Assembly (NCBI RefSeq): GCF_018417475.1
Contig: NZ_CP054856.1
Location: 1,829,001 to 1,893,000 of the forward strand
DNA length: 64,000 nt
Reading direction: 5' to 3'
Origin: Novosphingobium decolorationis
GTDB taxonomy: Bacteria; Pseudomonadota; Alphaproteobacteria; Sphingomonadales; Sphingomonadaceae
Part shown: piece after piece, positions 34,789 through 43,037 of the stretch
How positions within the stretch are numbered: the stretch's first letter is position 1
Layout of the letters: each line of letters starts with the position of its first letter
Position numbers and translations under genes: made by a program
Notes under the pieces: model-generated
The model's database searches: none
Seen by the model: only the letters and a program-made list of their open reading frames with translations
What the model was told of the DNA's origin: nothing

Positions 34789-35802
34789 ATGACCACACCG
34801 ATTCCCGTTCTTGTCACTGGGGGTGCCGGCTTCATTGGCAGCCATGCCGTGCTCGCGCTCACCGATGCTGGCTGGCCAGTGACCGTGATCGACAACCTCT
34901 CGACGGGCTTTCGCTTCGCCATTCCCGAGGGCGTGAATTTCTACGAAGGAGATATCGGGGATCAGGACCTGCTGGCGCAAATCTTTGCGGAACAGGGCTG
35001 CAAGGCGATCATGCATTTCGCAGGGTCCATCATCGTCCCCGAATCCGTTACCGATCCTCTGAAGTATTACCGCAATAACACAGTCAAGACCCAGGCCCTG
35101 CTCGAGGCGGCGGTGAGGGCCGAGATTCCCCACTTCATCTTCAGCTCGACCGCCGCGACTTATGGTGTACCCGAAGTATCGCCGATCGACGAGGAGTGCC
35201 CGAAGGAGCCCATCAATCCCTACGGCATGTCGAAGTTGATGAGCGAGCGCATGCTCGCCGACGTCAGCAAAGCGCATCCGCTCAACTTTGGCGCACTACG
35301 CTACTTCAATGTCGCCGGGGCGGATCCGCTCTGCCGTACGGGCCAGTCCACCGCAGGGGCTACGCACCTCATCAAGGTCGCGGTGGAAGCTGCTCTCGGA
35401 AAGCGCGACCATGTCGGCGTCTTCGGCACGGACTTCGACACTCCCGACGGGACTGGTGTGCGCGACTACATTCACGTGTCGGACCTCGCCGCCGCGCATC
35501 TCCTTGCGCTCGAGGCTCTGATCGAGCAGCCAACTCGTTCGCTGACCCTGAACTGCGGCTATGGCCGGGGTTTTTCGGTCCTCGAAGTCCTGGACGCCGT
35601 CGACCGCGTCACCAATCGCAAAATCGATCGACGGATGGAGGAACGCCGCGCCGGCGACCCCGCAGCTCTGGTCTCGGACAATTCGAGGATCAAGTCCATC
35701 CTGCCTTGGGAACCCAGGTACGACGATTTGCCGGTGATCGTGGAGCACGCGCTTGCGTGGGAACGCAAATTGACGACAATGCGGGCAAAATCGGAAGACT
35801 GA
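34789..35802 (+). CDS. galE: UDP-glucose 4-epimerase
   Basis: This 337-aa extended SDR has the family motifs VTGGAGFIGSHAVLAL, FSSTAATYG, the catalytic NPYGMSKLMSE (YxxxK) and RYFNVAGADP, all characteristic of GalE. It interconverts UDP-glucose and UDP-galactose and so supplies galactose to the polymer. The ATG at 34789 has GAAGG 4 nt upstream. It follows wza by 127 bp. Confidence 0.95.
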   Translation: MTTPIPVLVTGGAGFIGSHAVLALTDAGWPVTVIDNLSTGFRFAIPEGVNFYEGDIGDQDLLAQIFAEQGCKAIMHFAGSIIVPESVTDPLKYYRNNTVKTQALLEAAVRAEIPHFIFSSTAATYGVPEVSPIDEECPKEPINPYGMSKLMSERMLADVSKAHPLNFGALRYFNVAGADPLCRTGQSTAGATHLIKVAVEAALGKRDHVGVFGTDFDTPDGTGVRDYIHVSDLAAAHLLALEALIEQPTRSLTLNCGYGRGFSVLEVLDAVDRVTNRKIDRRMEERRAGDPAALVSDNSRIKSILPWEPRYDDLPVIVEHALAWERKLTTMRAKSED

Positions 35803-35989
35803 TCGCTCCATATCGCGCCTTGACGGCCGCGATTTCGACCGAGCCTTCCCCCAGGCAGCGCAGCCAACCGGCCACACTTCATCCGTGTCGCCGGCGCTGC
35901 CCGACGGCAGTCACGACGCCCAATTGGACGTCCTTCGCGATTGATCGGCCAACTGCACCGCGCACGCGACAAGTATCTGCACAATTTTT

Positions 35990-36011
35990 GATTTTGCATT
36001 GCAGCAAAATC
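35990..36011 (+). promoter_or_regulatory. Inverted repeat and 13-bp shared element upstream of gmd
   Basis: GATTTTGC and GCAAAATC flank a 6-nt centre, forming an 8-bp inverted repeat. Within it, TTGCATTGCAGCA (35994-36006) is identical to the block upstream of manC. The element ends 52 nt before the gmd ATG, close to the 65 nt seen at manC. The rest of the 256-bp gap after galE shows nothing else clear. Confidence 0.55.
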
Positions 36012-36058
36012 AGAAGTCCACTATGCAACAGCTTCAGACAACGTCAAAGAGCGGTGAG

Positions 36059-37201
36059 ATGAGCAGCAACACTGGAAGTAGCCGAAAGAGGGCCCTAATC
36101 ACGGGCATCACAGGGCAGGACGGCTCTTATCTTGCTGAATTTTTGCTGGAAAAAGGATACGAAGTCCACGGCATCAAGCGGCGCACGTCGCTTTTCAATA
36201 CGAGCCGTATCGACCATATCTACGAAGACCCGCACGCGCACGGCCAGCAGCTCAAGCTGCATTACGGTGACTTGTCCGACACGTCGAACCTGACCCGGCT
36301 CATCCGCGACATCGAGCCCGACGAGGTCTACAATCTCGGAGCCCAGTCGCACGTCGCCGTGAGTTTCGAAGCGCCAGAATACACCGCCGACGTCGACGCT
36401 GTCGGGACCCTGCGCATTCTGGAAGCCATCCGCTTCCTCGGCCTCGAGAAGAAGACCCGTTTCTACCAGGCTTCGACCTCCGAACTCTATGGTCTCGTGC
36501 AGGAAATTCCCCAGAAGGAAACGACCCCCTTCCATCCGCGTTCGCCTTACGCGGTTGCCAAGATGTACGCCTACTGGATCGCGGTGAACTACCGCGAGGC
36601 TTATGGCATGTACGCCTGCAACGGGATTCTGTTCAACCACGAGTCCCCGCGTCGCGGCGAGACCTTCGTGACTCGCAAGATCACCCGCGGCCTGTCCAAC
36701 ATCGCACTCGGTCTGGAGCCCTGCTTGTACATGGGCAACATCGATTCACTGCGCGACTGGGGTCACGCCAAGGACTACGTGCGCATGCAGTGGATGATGC
36801 TGCAGCAGGAAGAGGCCCGTGATTTCGTGATTGCGACCGGGGTGCAGTACTCGGTGCGTGAGTTCATCACCTGGGCGGCCAAAGAATTGGGCGTGACGCT
36901 CGAATTCACCGGCACCGGCGTCGATGAGATCGCCACGGTAGCCGCGATCGAAGGCGATCTGGCTCCGGCGCTGGCCGTCGGCGACGTCGTGATGCGGATT
37001 GACCCGCGCTACTTCCGCCCGGCCGAAGTCGACACCCTGCTCGGGGATCCGAGCAAGGCTAAGGAGTTGCTCGGCTGGACGCCTCAGATCACGGCCCAGG
37101 AAATGTGCGCAGAAATGGTCGCGGAAGACCACAAGTCGGCCCGTCGCCATGCGCTGCTCAAGGAACACGGCTTGGCTGTGCCCGTCAGCCTTGAGGGCTG
37201 A
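36059..37201 (+). CDS. gmd: GDP-mannose 4,6-dehydratase
   Basis: This 380-aa SDR has the Gmd-specific N-terminal motif [20 protein letters not shown], then [25 protein letters not shown] and the catalytic [12 protein letters not shown] (YxxxK), with [19 protein letters not shown] downstream. It converts GDP-mannose to GDP-4-keto-6-deoxymannose, which Fcl (14194-15147) turns into GDP-fucose. I chose the ATG at 36059 to match usual family length; TTG 35999 and ATG 36023 are alternatives. A strong terminator follows. Confidence 0.96.
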   Translation: MSSNTGSSRKRALITGITGQDGSYLAEFLLEKGYEVHGIKRRTSLFNTSRIDHIYEDPHAHGQQLKLHYGDLSDTSNLTRLIRDIEPDEVYNLGAQSHVAVSFEAPEYTADVDAVGTLRILEAIRFLGLEKKTRFYQASTSELYGLVQEIPQKETTPFHPRSPYAVAKMYAYWIAVNYREAYGMYACNGILFNHESPRRGETFVTRKITRGLSNIALGLEPCLYMGNIDSLRDWGHAKDYVRMQWMMLQQEEARDFVIATGVQYSVREFITWAAKELGVTLEFTGTGVDEIATVAAIEGDLAPALAVGDVVMRIDPRYFRPAEVDTLLGDPSKAKELLGWTPQITAQEMCAEMVAEDHKSARRHALLKEHGLAVPVSLEG

Positions 37202-37226
37202 CCCGACGCACTTCGAAACGATCTCA

Positions 37227-37249
37227 AGAGGGGCGCTTGTCGCCCCTCT
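37227..37249 (+). terminator. Rho-independent terminator after gmd
   Basis: A 9-bp perfect stem AGAGGGGCG/CGCCCCTCT with a 5-nt loop runs into TTTCGTCT, 25 nt after the gmd stop. Confidence 0.9.
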
Positions 37250-37294
37250 TTTCGTCTATAAGGACGATTACCGCATGGCGGAAAGAAGTTCTGC

Positions 37295-37888
37295 ATGACC
37301 TCGACTGCCACCACCACGTCCCCCGAGATCATTGCTCGGGAATTGCTGTACGACGGCTGGTATCGCTTCGAGCGACTTAGTCTCAAGATGCCCGATGGCA
37401 AGGCAGTCGAGCGCCACCTGCTCCACAACGGATCCGCTGCGGCTGTTCTGCCCTACGACGTCGAACGTCGCTGCATCCTCCTCATCCAGCAGCCACGCGC
37501 TGCGGTCATCGATGCCCGCGAACCGCCCCTGTTCGAATGCATTGCCGGCAATCTCGACGGCGACACGCCCGAAACCTGTATACGCAAGGAGGCACTCGAG
37601 GAGGCCGGGCTCATCCTTGGAAAACTTGAGCCGATTGCAAACATCTGGCCGATACCTCCCGTCTCTACCGAGCGGGTACAGTTGTATCTGGCGCCCTACA
37701 CCTTGGCTGATCGGATATCCCAAGGCGGTGGGGCCGAAGACGAAGATGAGCACATCACCGTTGCCGAAGTTCCCTTCGCGCACTTGCAAACTCTCGTTGC
37801 CGAAGGCCTGCTGCCCGACGCCAAGACGCTCGTCGCGGCCCAAGCCTTGATGTTGCGCCATCCCGAATTCTGGAGTCCCACGGCCTGA
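37295..37888 (+). CDS. Nudix hydrolase, NudK/ADP-sugar pyrophosphatase-like
   Basis: The 197-aa protein has a Nudix box spread over GNLDGDTPETCIRKEALEEAGL at about residues 87-108. The N-terminal beta-strand region (AVLPYDVERRCILLIQQPR) and downstream WPIPPVSTERVQLYLAPY are typical of the NudK/NudF branch, which hydrolyses nucleotide sugars. Next to gmd, GDP-mannose is a reasonable substrate, but ADP-ribose or ADP-sugars cannot be excluded. It follows the gmd terminator and so likely has its own promoter in the 45 bp between, or depends on readthrough. Confidence 0.85.
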   Translation: MTSTATTTSPEIIARELLYDGWYRFERLSLKMPDGKAVERHLLHNGSAAAVLPYDVERRCILLIQQPRAAVIDAREPPLFECIAGNLDGDTPETCIRKEALEEAGLILGKLEPIANIWPIPPVSTERVQLYLAPYTLADRISQGGGAEDEDEHITVAEVPFAHLQTLVAEGLLPDAKTLVAAQALMLRHPEFWSPTA

Positions 37889-38029
37889 GGCCGAATTCGC
37901 GCCTCTTCTGCCTGCGCGCGACTAAATAAATCTTGCCAGCCCGATGGTACTACCGCAAATTCTGAAAAGAAACGATGCACGCCCCGTAAATCCAATCCAT
38001 GCCTTATATTTCTAAACGCGACGAGCCGT

Positions 38030-38635
38030 ATGAAAGCAGAAGCCGCCATTCTAGTAACCGGTGTCGCCGGCTTCATCGGAGCCGCCCTGGCCAATGCCCT
38101 CATGCAACGCGGCCAAGCTCTCGCAGAGGCAACGACCCCATCGATCGTCCATCTCGGGGCGCAGGCCCGTGTGCGCTTCGTCACCGTCTACGGCCCATCG
38201 GGTCACCCGGTCATGACCATGTGGAAGTTTGCCAAGCGCATGTTCGGCCGGACGCCTGATCGACGCCTACAAACACGGCGAGACGGGCCGCGACTTCTCC
38301 TTCATCGACGATATCGTCGCGGCCGTGCTGGCCTGCCTCGAGCGGCCTCCCGACGACGACGGGCTGCCCAAACCGGGTGGCAGCGTGAAGACGCATGCTC
38401 TCTACAACATAGGCAGCAACCGCTCCGAAAACCTCATGCACCTGATCGCGGTTCTCGAAGACGCCGCGGCATCAAGGCCCAATGCAACTGCCTGCCGATG
38501 CCGCCGGGCGATGTCCCCGCCACGTACGCCGACATCACCGCACATACACGCGACACAGGATACCTTCCGACGACTTCGATCACCAACGGCGTACCGCACT
38601 TCGTCGGCTGCTTCCGGACCTACCACGCAGTATGA
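38030..38635 (+). pseudogene. Decayed UDP-glucuronate 4-epimerase
   Basis: Pieces of the same family as the intact gene at 1608-2639 appear in order but in different frames. These are ILVTGVAGFIGAAL (Rossmann), IVHLGAQA, VRFVTVYGPSGHPVMTMWKF, then after a frame change near 38260 GETGRDFSFIDDIVAAVL, then after another near 38470 MPPGDVPATYADI. Compared with the intact homologue, about 60 residues are missing after the Rossmann motif. About 95 more are missing between IHLAAQA and VRFVTVYGP, including the catalytic YxxxK. It therefore cannot be functional. It lies directly upstream of the frameshifted ugd. Confidence 0.88.
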
Positions 38636-38702
38636 GCTGGAAAGTGGACATTCATGACCATGGGTCTATGGAGTGCCGCGCTTCCCAATTGACGAGGGCA
38701 CA

Positions 38703-39990
38703 ATGAAGATTGCTATGGTAGGATCGGGCTATGTCGGCCTGGTGTCCGGTGCTTGTTTTGCAGATTTCGGTCATGACGTGGTCTGTATCGACAAGGACCA
38801 GGGCAAGATCGATCGCCTGCACCAGGGCATCATGCCGATCTACGAACCCGGCCTCGACGCGCTTGTCCAACGCAACGTCGAACAGGGTCGCCTCTCATTC
38901 ACCACCGACCTTCCCGAAGGCATTCGCGGTGGGGACGCCATCGCGGCGCGGCGATGGTCACGCTGACCTCACTTACGTCTACGCCGTCGCCCAGGAAGTC
39001 GGCGAGAACCTGGCAAACGATGCGGTGATCGTCACCAAGTCGACCGTCCCGGTCGGCACGGGCGACGAAGTCGAGCGCATTCTCGCTGCCTGCAATCCGG
39101 CACACCGCTTCTCGGTCGTCTCCAATCCCGAGTTCCTGCGCGAAGGCGCGGCGATCGGCGACTTCAAGCGTCCCGACCGCATCATCATCGGCGCGGAAGA
39201 CGAATTCGGGCAGGACGTCATGCGCGAGGTCTACCGCCCACTGTTCCTGAACGAATCCCCGCTGCTCTTCGTCAGCCGCCGTTCTTCGGAGCTGACCAAG
39301 TACGCGGCGAACGCCTTCCTGGCGGTGAAGATCACCTTCATCAACGAGATGGCGGACTTGTGCGAAAAGGTGGGCGGCAACGTCCAGGACGTCGCGCGCG
39401 GCATCGGGCTCGACAAGCGCATCGGCTCGAAATTCCTCCACGCCGGCCCCGGCTATGGCGGATCGTGCTTCCCCAAGGACACTCTCGCCCTCCTCAAGAC
39501 TTCCGAGGACTACGAAAGCCCGGTTCGCATCGTCGAGGCCGTCGTCAAGGTCAACGATCTGCGCAAGCGTGCGATGGGGCGCAAGGTCATCGAAGCGCTC
39601 GGCGGCCTGGACATGGCGCGCGGCAAGCGGGTCGCCCTGCTCGGCCTGACGTTCAAGCCGAACACCGACGACATGCGTGATTCGCCCGCGATCGCGATCG
39701 CGCAGACCCTCCAGGACGCTGGCGTCACGACCACAGCCTACGATCCCGAAGGCATGGAGCAGGCCCGCCCGCTCATGCCCTTCGTCGAAATGACGACAGA
39801 TCCCTACGCCGCCATCAGCGGTGCCGATGCGATCGTCATCGTGACCGAATGGGATGCGTTCCGTGCGCTCGACCTGAAGCGTGTGCAGGAACTGGCCAAC
39901 AACCCCGTGCTGGTGGACCTGCGCAACATCTACAATCCCGAAGACATCCGCAAGGCGGGCTTCACCTACGTTTCGGTCGGACGCAACTAA
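38703..39990 (+). pseudogene. ugd: UDP-glucose 6-dehydrogenase, frameshifted
   Basis: The N-terminal part (MKIAMVGSGYVGLVSGACFA ... FTTDLPEGIRGG) and the rest (VGTPSRRGDGHADLTYVYA ... VVSNPEFLREGAAIGDFKRP ... GPGYGGSCFPKDTLALLK, with the catalytic Cys) are in different frames that meet near 38925-38940. The intact family has about eight residues between GIRG and VGTPS (consensus GADAVFIA) that are missing here. A 23-nt deletion would make the total 437 codons including stop, the normal family length. The enzyme would make UDP-glucuronate. All other motifs are preserved, so the break looks recent. Truncated N-terminal and internal-start products cannot carry both the NAD site and the catalytic domain. 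Confidence 0.88.
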
Positions 39991-39996
39991 TCGCCT

Positions 39997-40039
39997 CCTC
40001 GGCCCACGCCTGCCATTGCGGCACGGCGCGGGGCCGAGG
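39997..40039 (+). terminator. Long stem-loop after ugd (possible terminator)
   Basis: CCTCGGCCC pairs with GGGCCGAGG and the interior (CGCCTGCC with GGCA and GGCG) extends the stem. It begins 7 nt after the ugd stop. No U-tract follows, so termination is uncertain. The remaining 180 bp up to the intron show no gene. Confidence 0.5.
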
Positions 40040-40221
40040 CCGGGACCTTCGTCGCCCTCTCAATTCGACCCAAGCAGGCTGGCGTGGGGTCCTTGGCGGG
40101 CCCCGTGACACCAGCCGCGCGGCCTCTCCTCGAACATCAGACCCCTGCCGAAAGGGCAGACACCCGATCGCCACGCGTCATCACGCCCGCGCACACCTTC
40201 TCGCCACACCAAATGCGCATA

Positions 40222-42128
40222 ATCGAGTAGGGGGGCGCCTCACGGCGCCCCCCTCTCACACCACCGGACGTACGTACTGCGTATCACGGCGGTTTCCGGT
40301 ACGGTTTAAGGCGGCATGTTGGAGAGCGAGGCTTGAGAGACCTGCCTGATCGAACCATGCGTTGGGCATGCCGTGGGCGGCCTGAGGGCTGCCCGACAGG
40401 CGCCACCAGCCCTTTCCCGAGAGCGCGAAGATCCAAGCCTGCCATTCTGGGACGCCGTTTTCCCTTAAGAAAGTGGCGATCGTCATGGTGCGCTTGCACT
40501 GTTTGAGCCGGACGCAGCGAAGCTTGCGCCGGAGCCAGCTGTCGATCTCGCGCAAAACCGTCTGAGCCCGGGCGTGTCGGTAGTAGGTGACCCACCCTGT
40601 AGTGAAGGCATTGGTCTGTGCGATCATCGCCGCGAGGCTGATGCCTCGGTTGCGGCGCGTAATCGCCCTGAGCCGCTCCTTCAGCCGCGTGAGACTTTTG
40701 TTCGCTATGCTCAAAAAGCCTCCCGCTGTCAGACGGTGGCCGAGGAAGGTACGTTCCCGGACGTGTGCAACCGCGCTCTTGGCCTGATTGACGCGGGTCG
40801 GAGCTTGCCTTCCAGCAAGGCGGTAACCGAAGCCATGACGCGCTCCCCCGCTGCCTGTGACCGTACATAGATGTTACAGTCGTCGGCGTAGCGGCAGAAC
40901 CGGTGGCCCCGGCGTTCGAGCTCCTTGTCGAGGTCATCCAGAATGAGGTTAGCGATCAGCGGCGAGAGAGGCCGCCTTGCGGGGTCCCCTCCTGCCGTTC
41001 GACGTGCACACCACCCGACAGCATCCCGGCCTGTAGAAACCGGCGGATGATGACGAGCAGGCGTGGGTCGGCGATGTGCCGGGCCAGACGGGCCATGACG
41101 ATGTCGTGGTTCACCCGATCAAAGAATTTCTCCAGGTCGAGGTCTACGACGATCGCATAGCCGTCCCGCACATAGTCCCGGGCCTGACGCAGCGCATCGT
41201 GTGCGCCGCGTCCGGGCGGAACAAAACTCGATGCCGAGAATGTCGGATCAAGGACGGGATCCGAGGACTTGCAGTATCGCCTGTTGTACCAGCCGGTCGA
41301 CAGCCGTCGGAATGCCCAGCTGGCGCACTCCTTTCCCGCCGGGTTTGGGAATTTCAACTCCGCGCACGGGCTTGGACGGTAAGTACCGTCGAGTAACGAG
41401 GCGATCAGCCTCTCACGGTTTCCTGCAATCCAGTCACGCAGGTCGGGGACGGTCATCCCGTCCACGCCCGGCGCCCCCTTGTTCGCTTTCACCCGCTTGT
41501 AGGCTTGGTTCAGGTTGGCCGAGCTGGCCACCTCCTCCATCACGTAACGCGTCAAGGCGAGGGGCTCGGCCCATGCCGTGGGTGATTGCCGCTCCTCGAT
41601 CGTCCCAGCGCCAGTTCCGCCTTTGCCGGTGACGTCGTGGCCAAGCGATGCCTTCAGGGCTTCATCGAAGAAGTCCTGCTGCTTCCCGCTACCTTGCTGC
41701 CGCTCCACACCCATCGAATGTGCCCAGTCTTGCTCCTTGGGTACCGAATTTGGTCCTTCGCCGGCTTGCGCCCGCTACTATGACCGCTGCTGACTTCTCC
41801 GGGCCCATCCAGCAACATCACTGCCGCTGTTCTCCGGATCGTCCGGAGAGGCCAGGAGATCTCCCGGGGTAAGACGTTGATCCTTCACTCGGTCGCTGCC
41901 GGATTTACCAATGCGCGCGTCTGTCTGGCTATCGGACATCCCCATCCATTGCTGGGTTATCCCGCCGCACCGGCCTTCTATCCGATTCCTGTTCGTCAGC
42001 TCCGAGCTTTGCCTCCGGCTTCCTCCCCACCCCGCCTCGCGGCGACGCAGTTGCCTTCAGCTAGCAGTTCCCACCAGCAGGCCTGCAAAGGACTTACACC
42101 TCCTGCATCAACGCCGTGCCCGGCACAC
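40222..42128 (-). mobile_element. Group II intron, probably class C (IIC)
   Basis: On the minus strand the element begins GTGTGCCGGGCACGGCG at 42128, the GUGYG 5' end of group II introns. It has about 410 nt of structured RNA domains before a maturase ORF, and ends in a domain VI hairpin (GGGGGGCGCC, TCAC/GTGA loop, complement; 40230-40253) followed by CTACTCGATT. Total length is about 1.9 kb. It sits immediately after a terminator hairpin and its T5 tract (42129-42162), the insertion habit known for bacterial IIC introns. The maturase has no obvious endonuclease domain, also as in IIC. The exact 3' end is uncertain by a few bases. Confidence 0.82.
40256..41714 (-). pseudogene. Group II intron reverse transcriptase/maturase, multiply frameshifted
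   Basis: The reading frame is broken into pieces that in order give an RT-maturase. They are NLNQAYKRVKANKGAPGVDG (RT0), VVDLDLEKFFDRVNHDIVMA (RT), GVHVERQEGTPQGG (RT4), CRYADDCNIYV with the catalytic YADD (RT5), and the maturase X domain (FTTGWVTYYRHARAQTVL ... SGKGWWRLSGSPQ). I see at least four indels relative to the family: near 41365, near 41258 (compensating), just after TPQGG near 40965, and near 40770 after LEGKL. A small in-frame loss also lies at SSFVPPGRG. The C terminus (RDTQYVRPVV) overlaps the likely domain V region. As read, no functional maturase can be made. Confidence 0.85.
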
Positions 42129-42134
42129 AAAAAT

Positions 42135-42162
42135 GGCCCGAAAGCCATTAGACTTCCGGGCC
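42135..42162 (-). terminator. Terminator hairpin at the intron insertion point
   Basis: On the minus strand GGCCCGGAAG pairs with CTTTCGGGCC (one G-U pair) around an 8-nt loop, followed by ATTTTT and then directly by the intron's GTGTG. It lies 50 nt after the stop of the 30-aa ORF. Confidence 0.88.
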
Positions 42163-42211
42163 AGGTAAAAAGGTTGCTCTAACAGAGCCACCTTCGGGTC
42201 GCAGCGAGATC

Positions 42212-42304
42212 TTAGCTCGATTCTTGCGCGGATCGCGTGACATAGATCACGCTCTGCTCATCCACATGAGCAACAATTGAATTATCTGGATATTTCACGC
42301 ACAT
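42212..42304 (-). CDS. Possible small protein gene (30 aa)
   Basis: An ATG at 42304 opens 30 codons ending TAA: MCVKYPDNSIVAHVDEQSVI followed by YVTRSAQESS. A GTG two codons later is an alternative start. There is no strong ribosome site. Support comes from position: it is the only ORF between the divergent Crp/Fnr gene and a proper intrinsic terminator on the same strand, so something is transcribed here. It could equally be a small RNA, and the composition gives no family. A palindrome resembling a Crp site lies inside the ORF. Confidence 0.4.
   Translation of the reverse strand: MCVKYPDNSIVAHVDEQSVIYVTRSAQESS
42235..42252. promoter_or_regulatory. Crp/Fnr-type palindromic operator candidate
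   Basis: GCGTGA-N6-TCACGC is a perfect inverted repeat with the spacing of Crp-family sites (GTGA-N6-TCAC). It lies 77 nt upstream of the Crp/Fnr regulator start, so autoregulation is plausible. It also overlaps the 30-codon ORF on the other strand. Confidence 0.6.
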
Positions 42305-42328
42305 TCCATCAAGGGTGCAGCCTGACAA

Positions 42329-43009
42329 ATGCGGGCGGATCAAAGGCGGAACGTGGTGACGGAGGACGAGAAGATCGACGCCATCTGCGCGATTTTTCGC
42401 TGCGGCGCGGATTCGGCCCGCCTCCTGCTTCCCGTCTTCTCAACCCGCAAGGTCGCCAGCCGTCAGGTCCTCGCCAGCCAGGGCATGCCCTGCCGGCAAT
42501 GCTGGATCGTGATCGAGGGGGCGATACGCGTCGACACGATCGGGCTCGACGGGCAATTGCAGCAATTGTCCCACTACGGCCCCGGCGAATTTCTGGGAAG
42601 CTACCCCGAGGAAAGCATCGGACGCGCCGAAATCAGCGCAGCGAACCGCTCGGTCCTGCTCGGCGCCGACTCTCCCCGACTTGCGGAAATGATCGAAGCC
42701 GATGTGCAATTGGCCTCGGGAATGGCGCGGCTCCTCGCCCGCCAGCTCGATCGGGCGCTCGACCGCATGGTCATGCGCACGACCTACACCGCAGCGGGCC
42801 GCGTCTATGCCGAACTGATGGCGCTGGCGGACTCCTCGAGTGTGATTGCCCCGCCGCCCAAGGTCACCAACCTGGCCCTTGCCGCCAACACCACGCGCGA
42901 GACCGCATCACGCGCGATCAACGAGTTGATCCGGCGCGGCATCGTGTCGCGCGACGAGACCCGGATGGTCATCCAGTCGCCGCGCATGATCGCCGAACTT
43001 ATCTACTGA
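42329..43009 (+). CDS. Crp/Fnr-family transcriptional regulator
   Basis: The 226-aa protein has an N-terminal cyclic-nucleotide-binding-type beta-roll (ASRQVLASQGMPCRQCWIVIEGAIRV, GPGEFLGSYPEESIG), a dimerisation helix (LDRALDRMVMRTTYTAAGRVYAEL) and a C-terminal winged HTH (TNLALAANTTRETASRAINELIRRG). The recognition helix keeps the R-E-T-x-S-R pattern of the family. No N-terminal Fnr-type cysteine cluster is seen, so it is not an obvious oxygen sensor; ligand unknown. GTG 42356 is an alternative start. It converges on the TPR gene at 43038 and may control the adjacent TIR operon or the exopolysaccharide locus (inference). Confidence 0.9.
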   Translation: MRADQRRNVVTEDEKIDAICAIFRCGADSARLLLPVFSTRKVASRQVLASQGMPCRQCWIVIEGAIRVDTIGLDGQLQQLSHYGPGEFLGSYPEESIGRAEISAANRSVLLGADSPRLAEMIEADVQLASGMARLLARQLDRALDRMVMRTTYTAAGRVYAELMALADSSSVIAPPPKVTNLALAANTTRETASRAINELIRRGIVSRDETRMVIQSPRMIAELIY

Positions 43010-43037
43010 TCCGCAGAGCTCTCTCGCGGCCAGCGCG

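Noticed and set aside
41877..42182. 101-codon plus-strand ORF in the intron 5' region
   Set aside because: Lies over the structured RNA domains of the group II intron on the opposite strand; no coding features.
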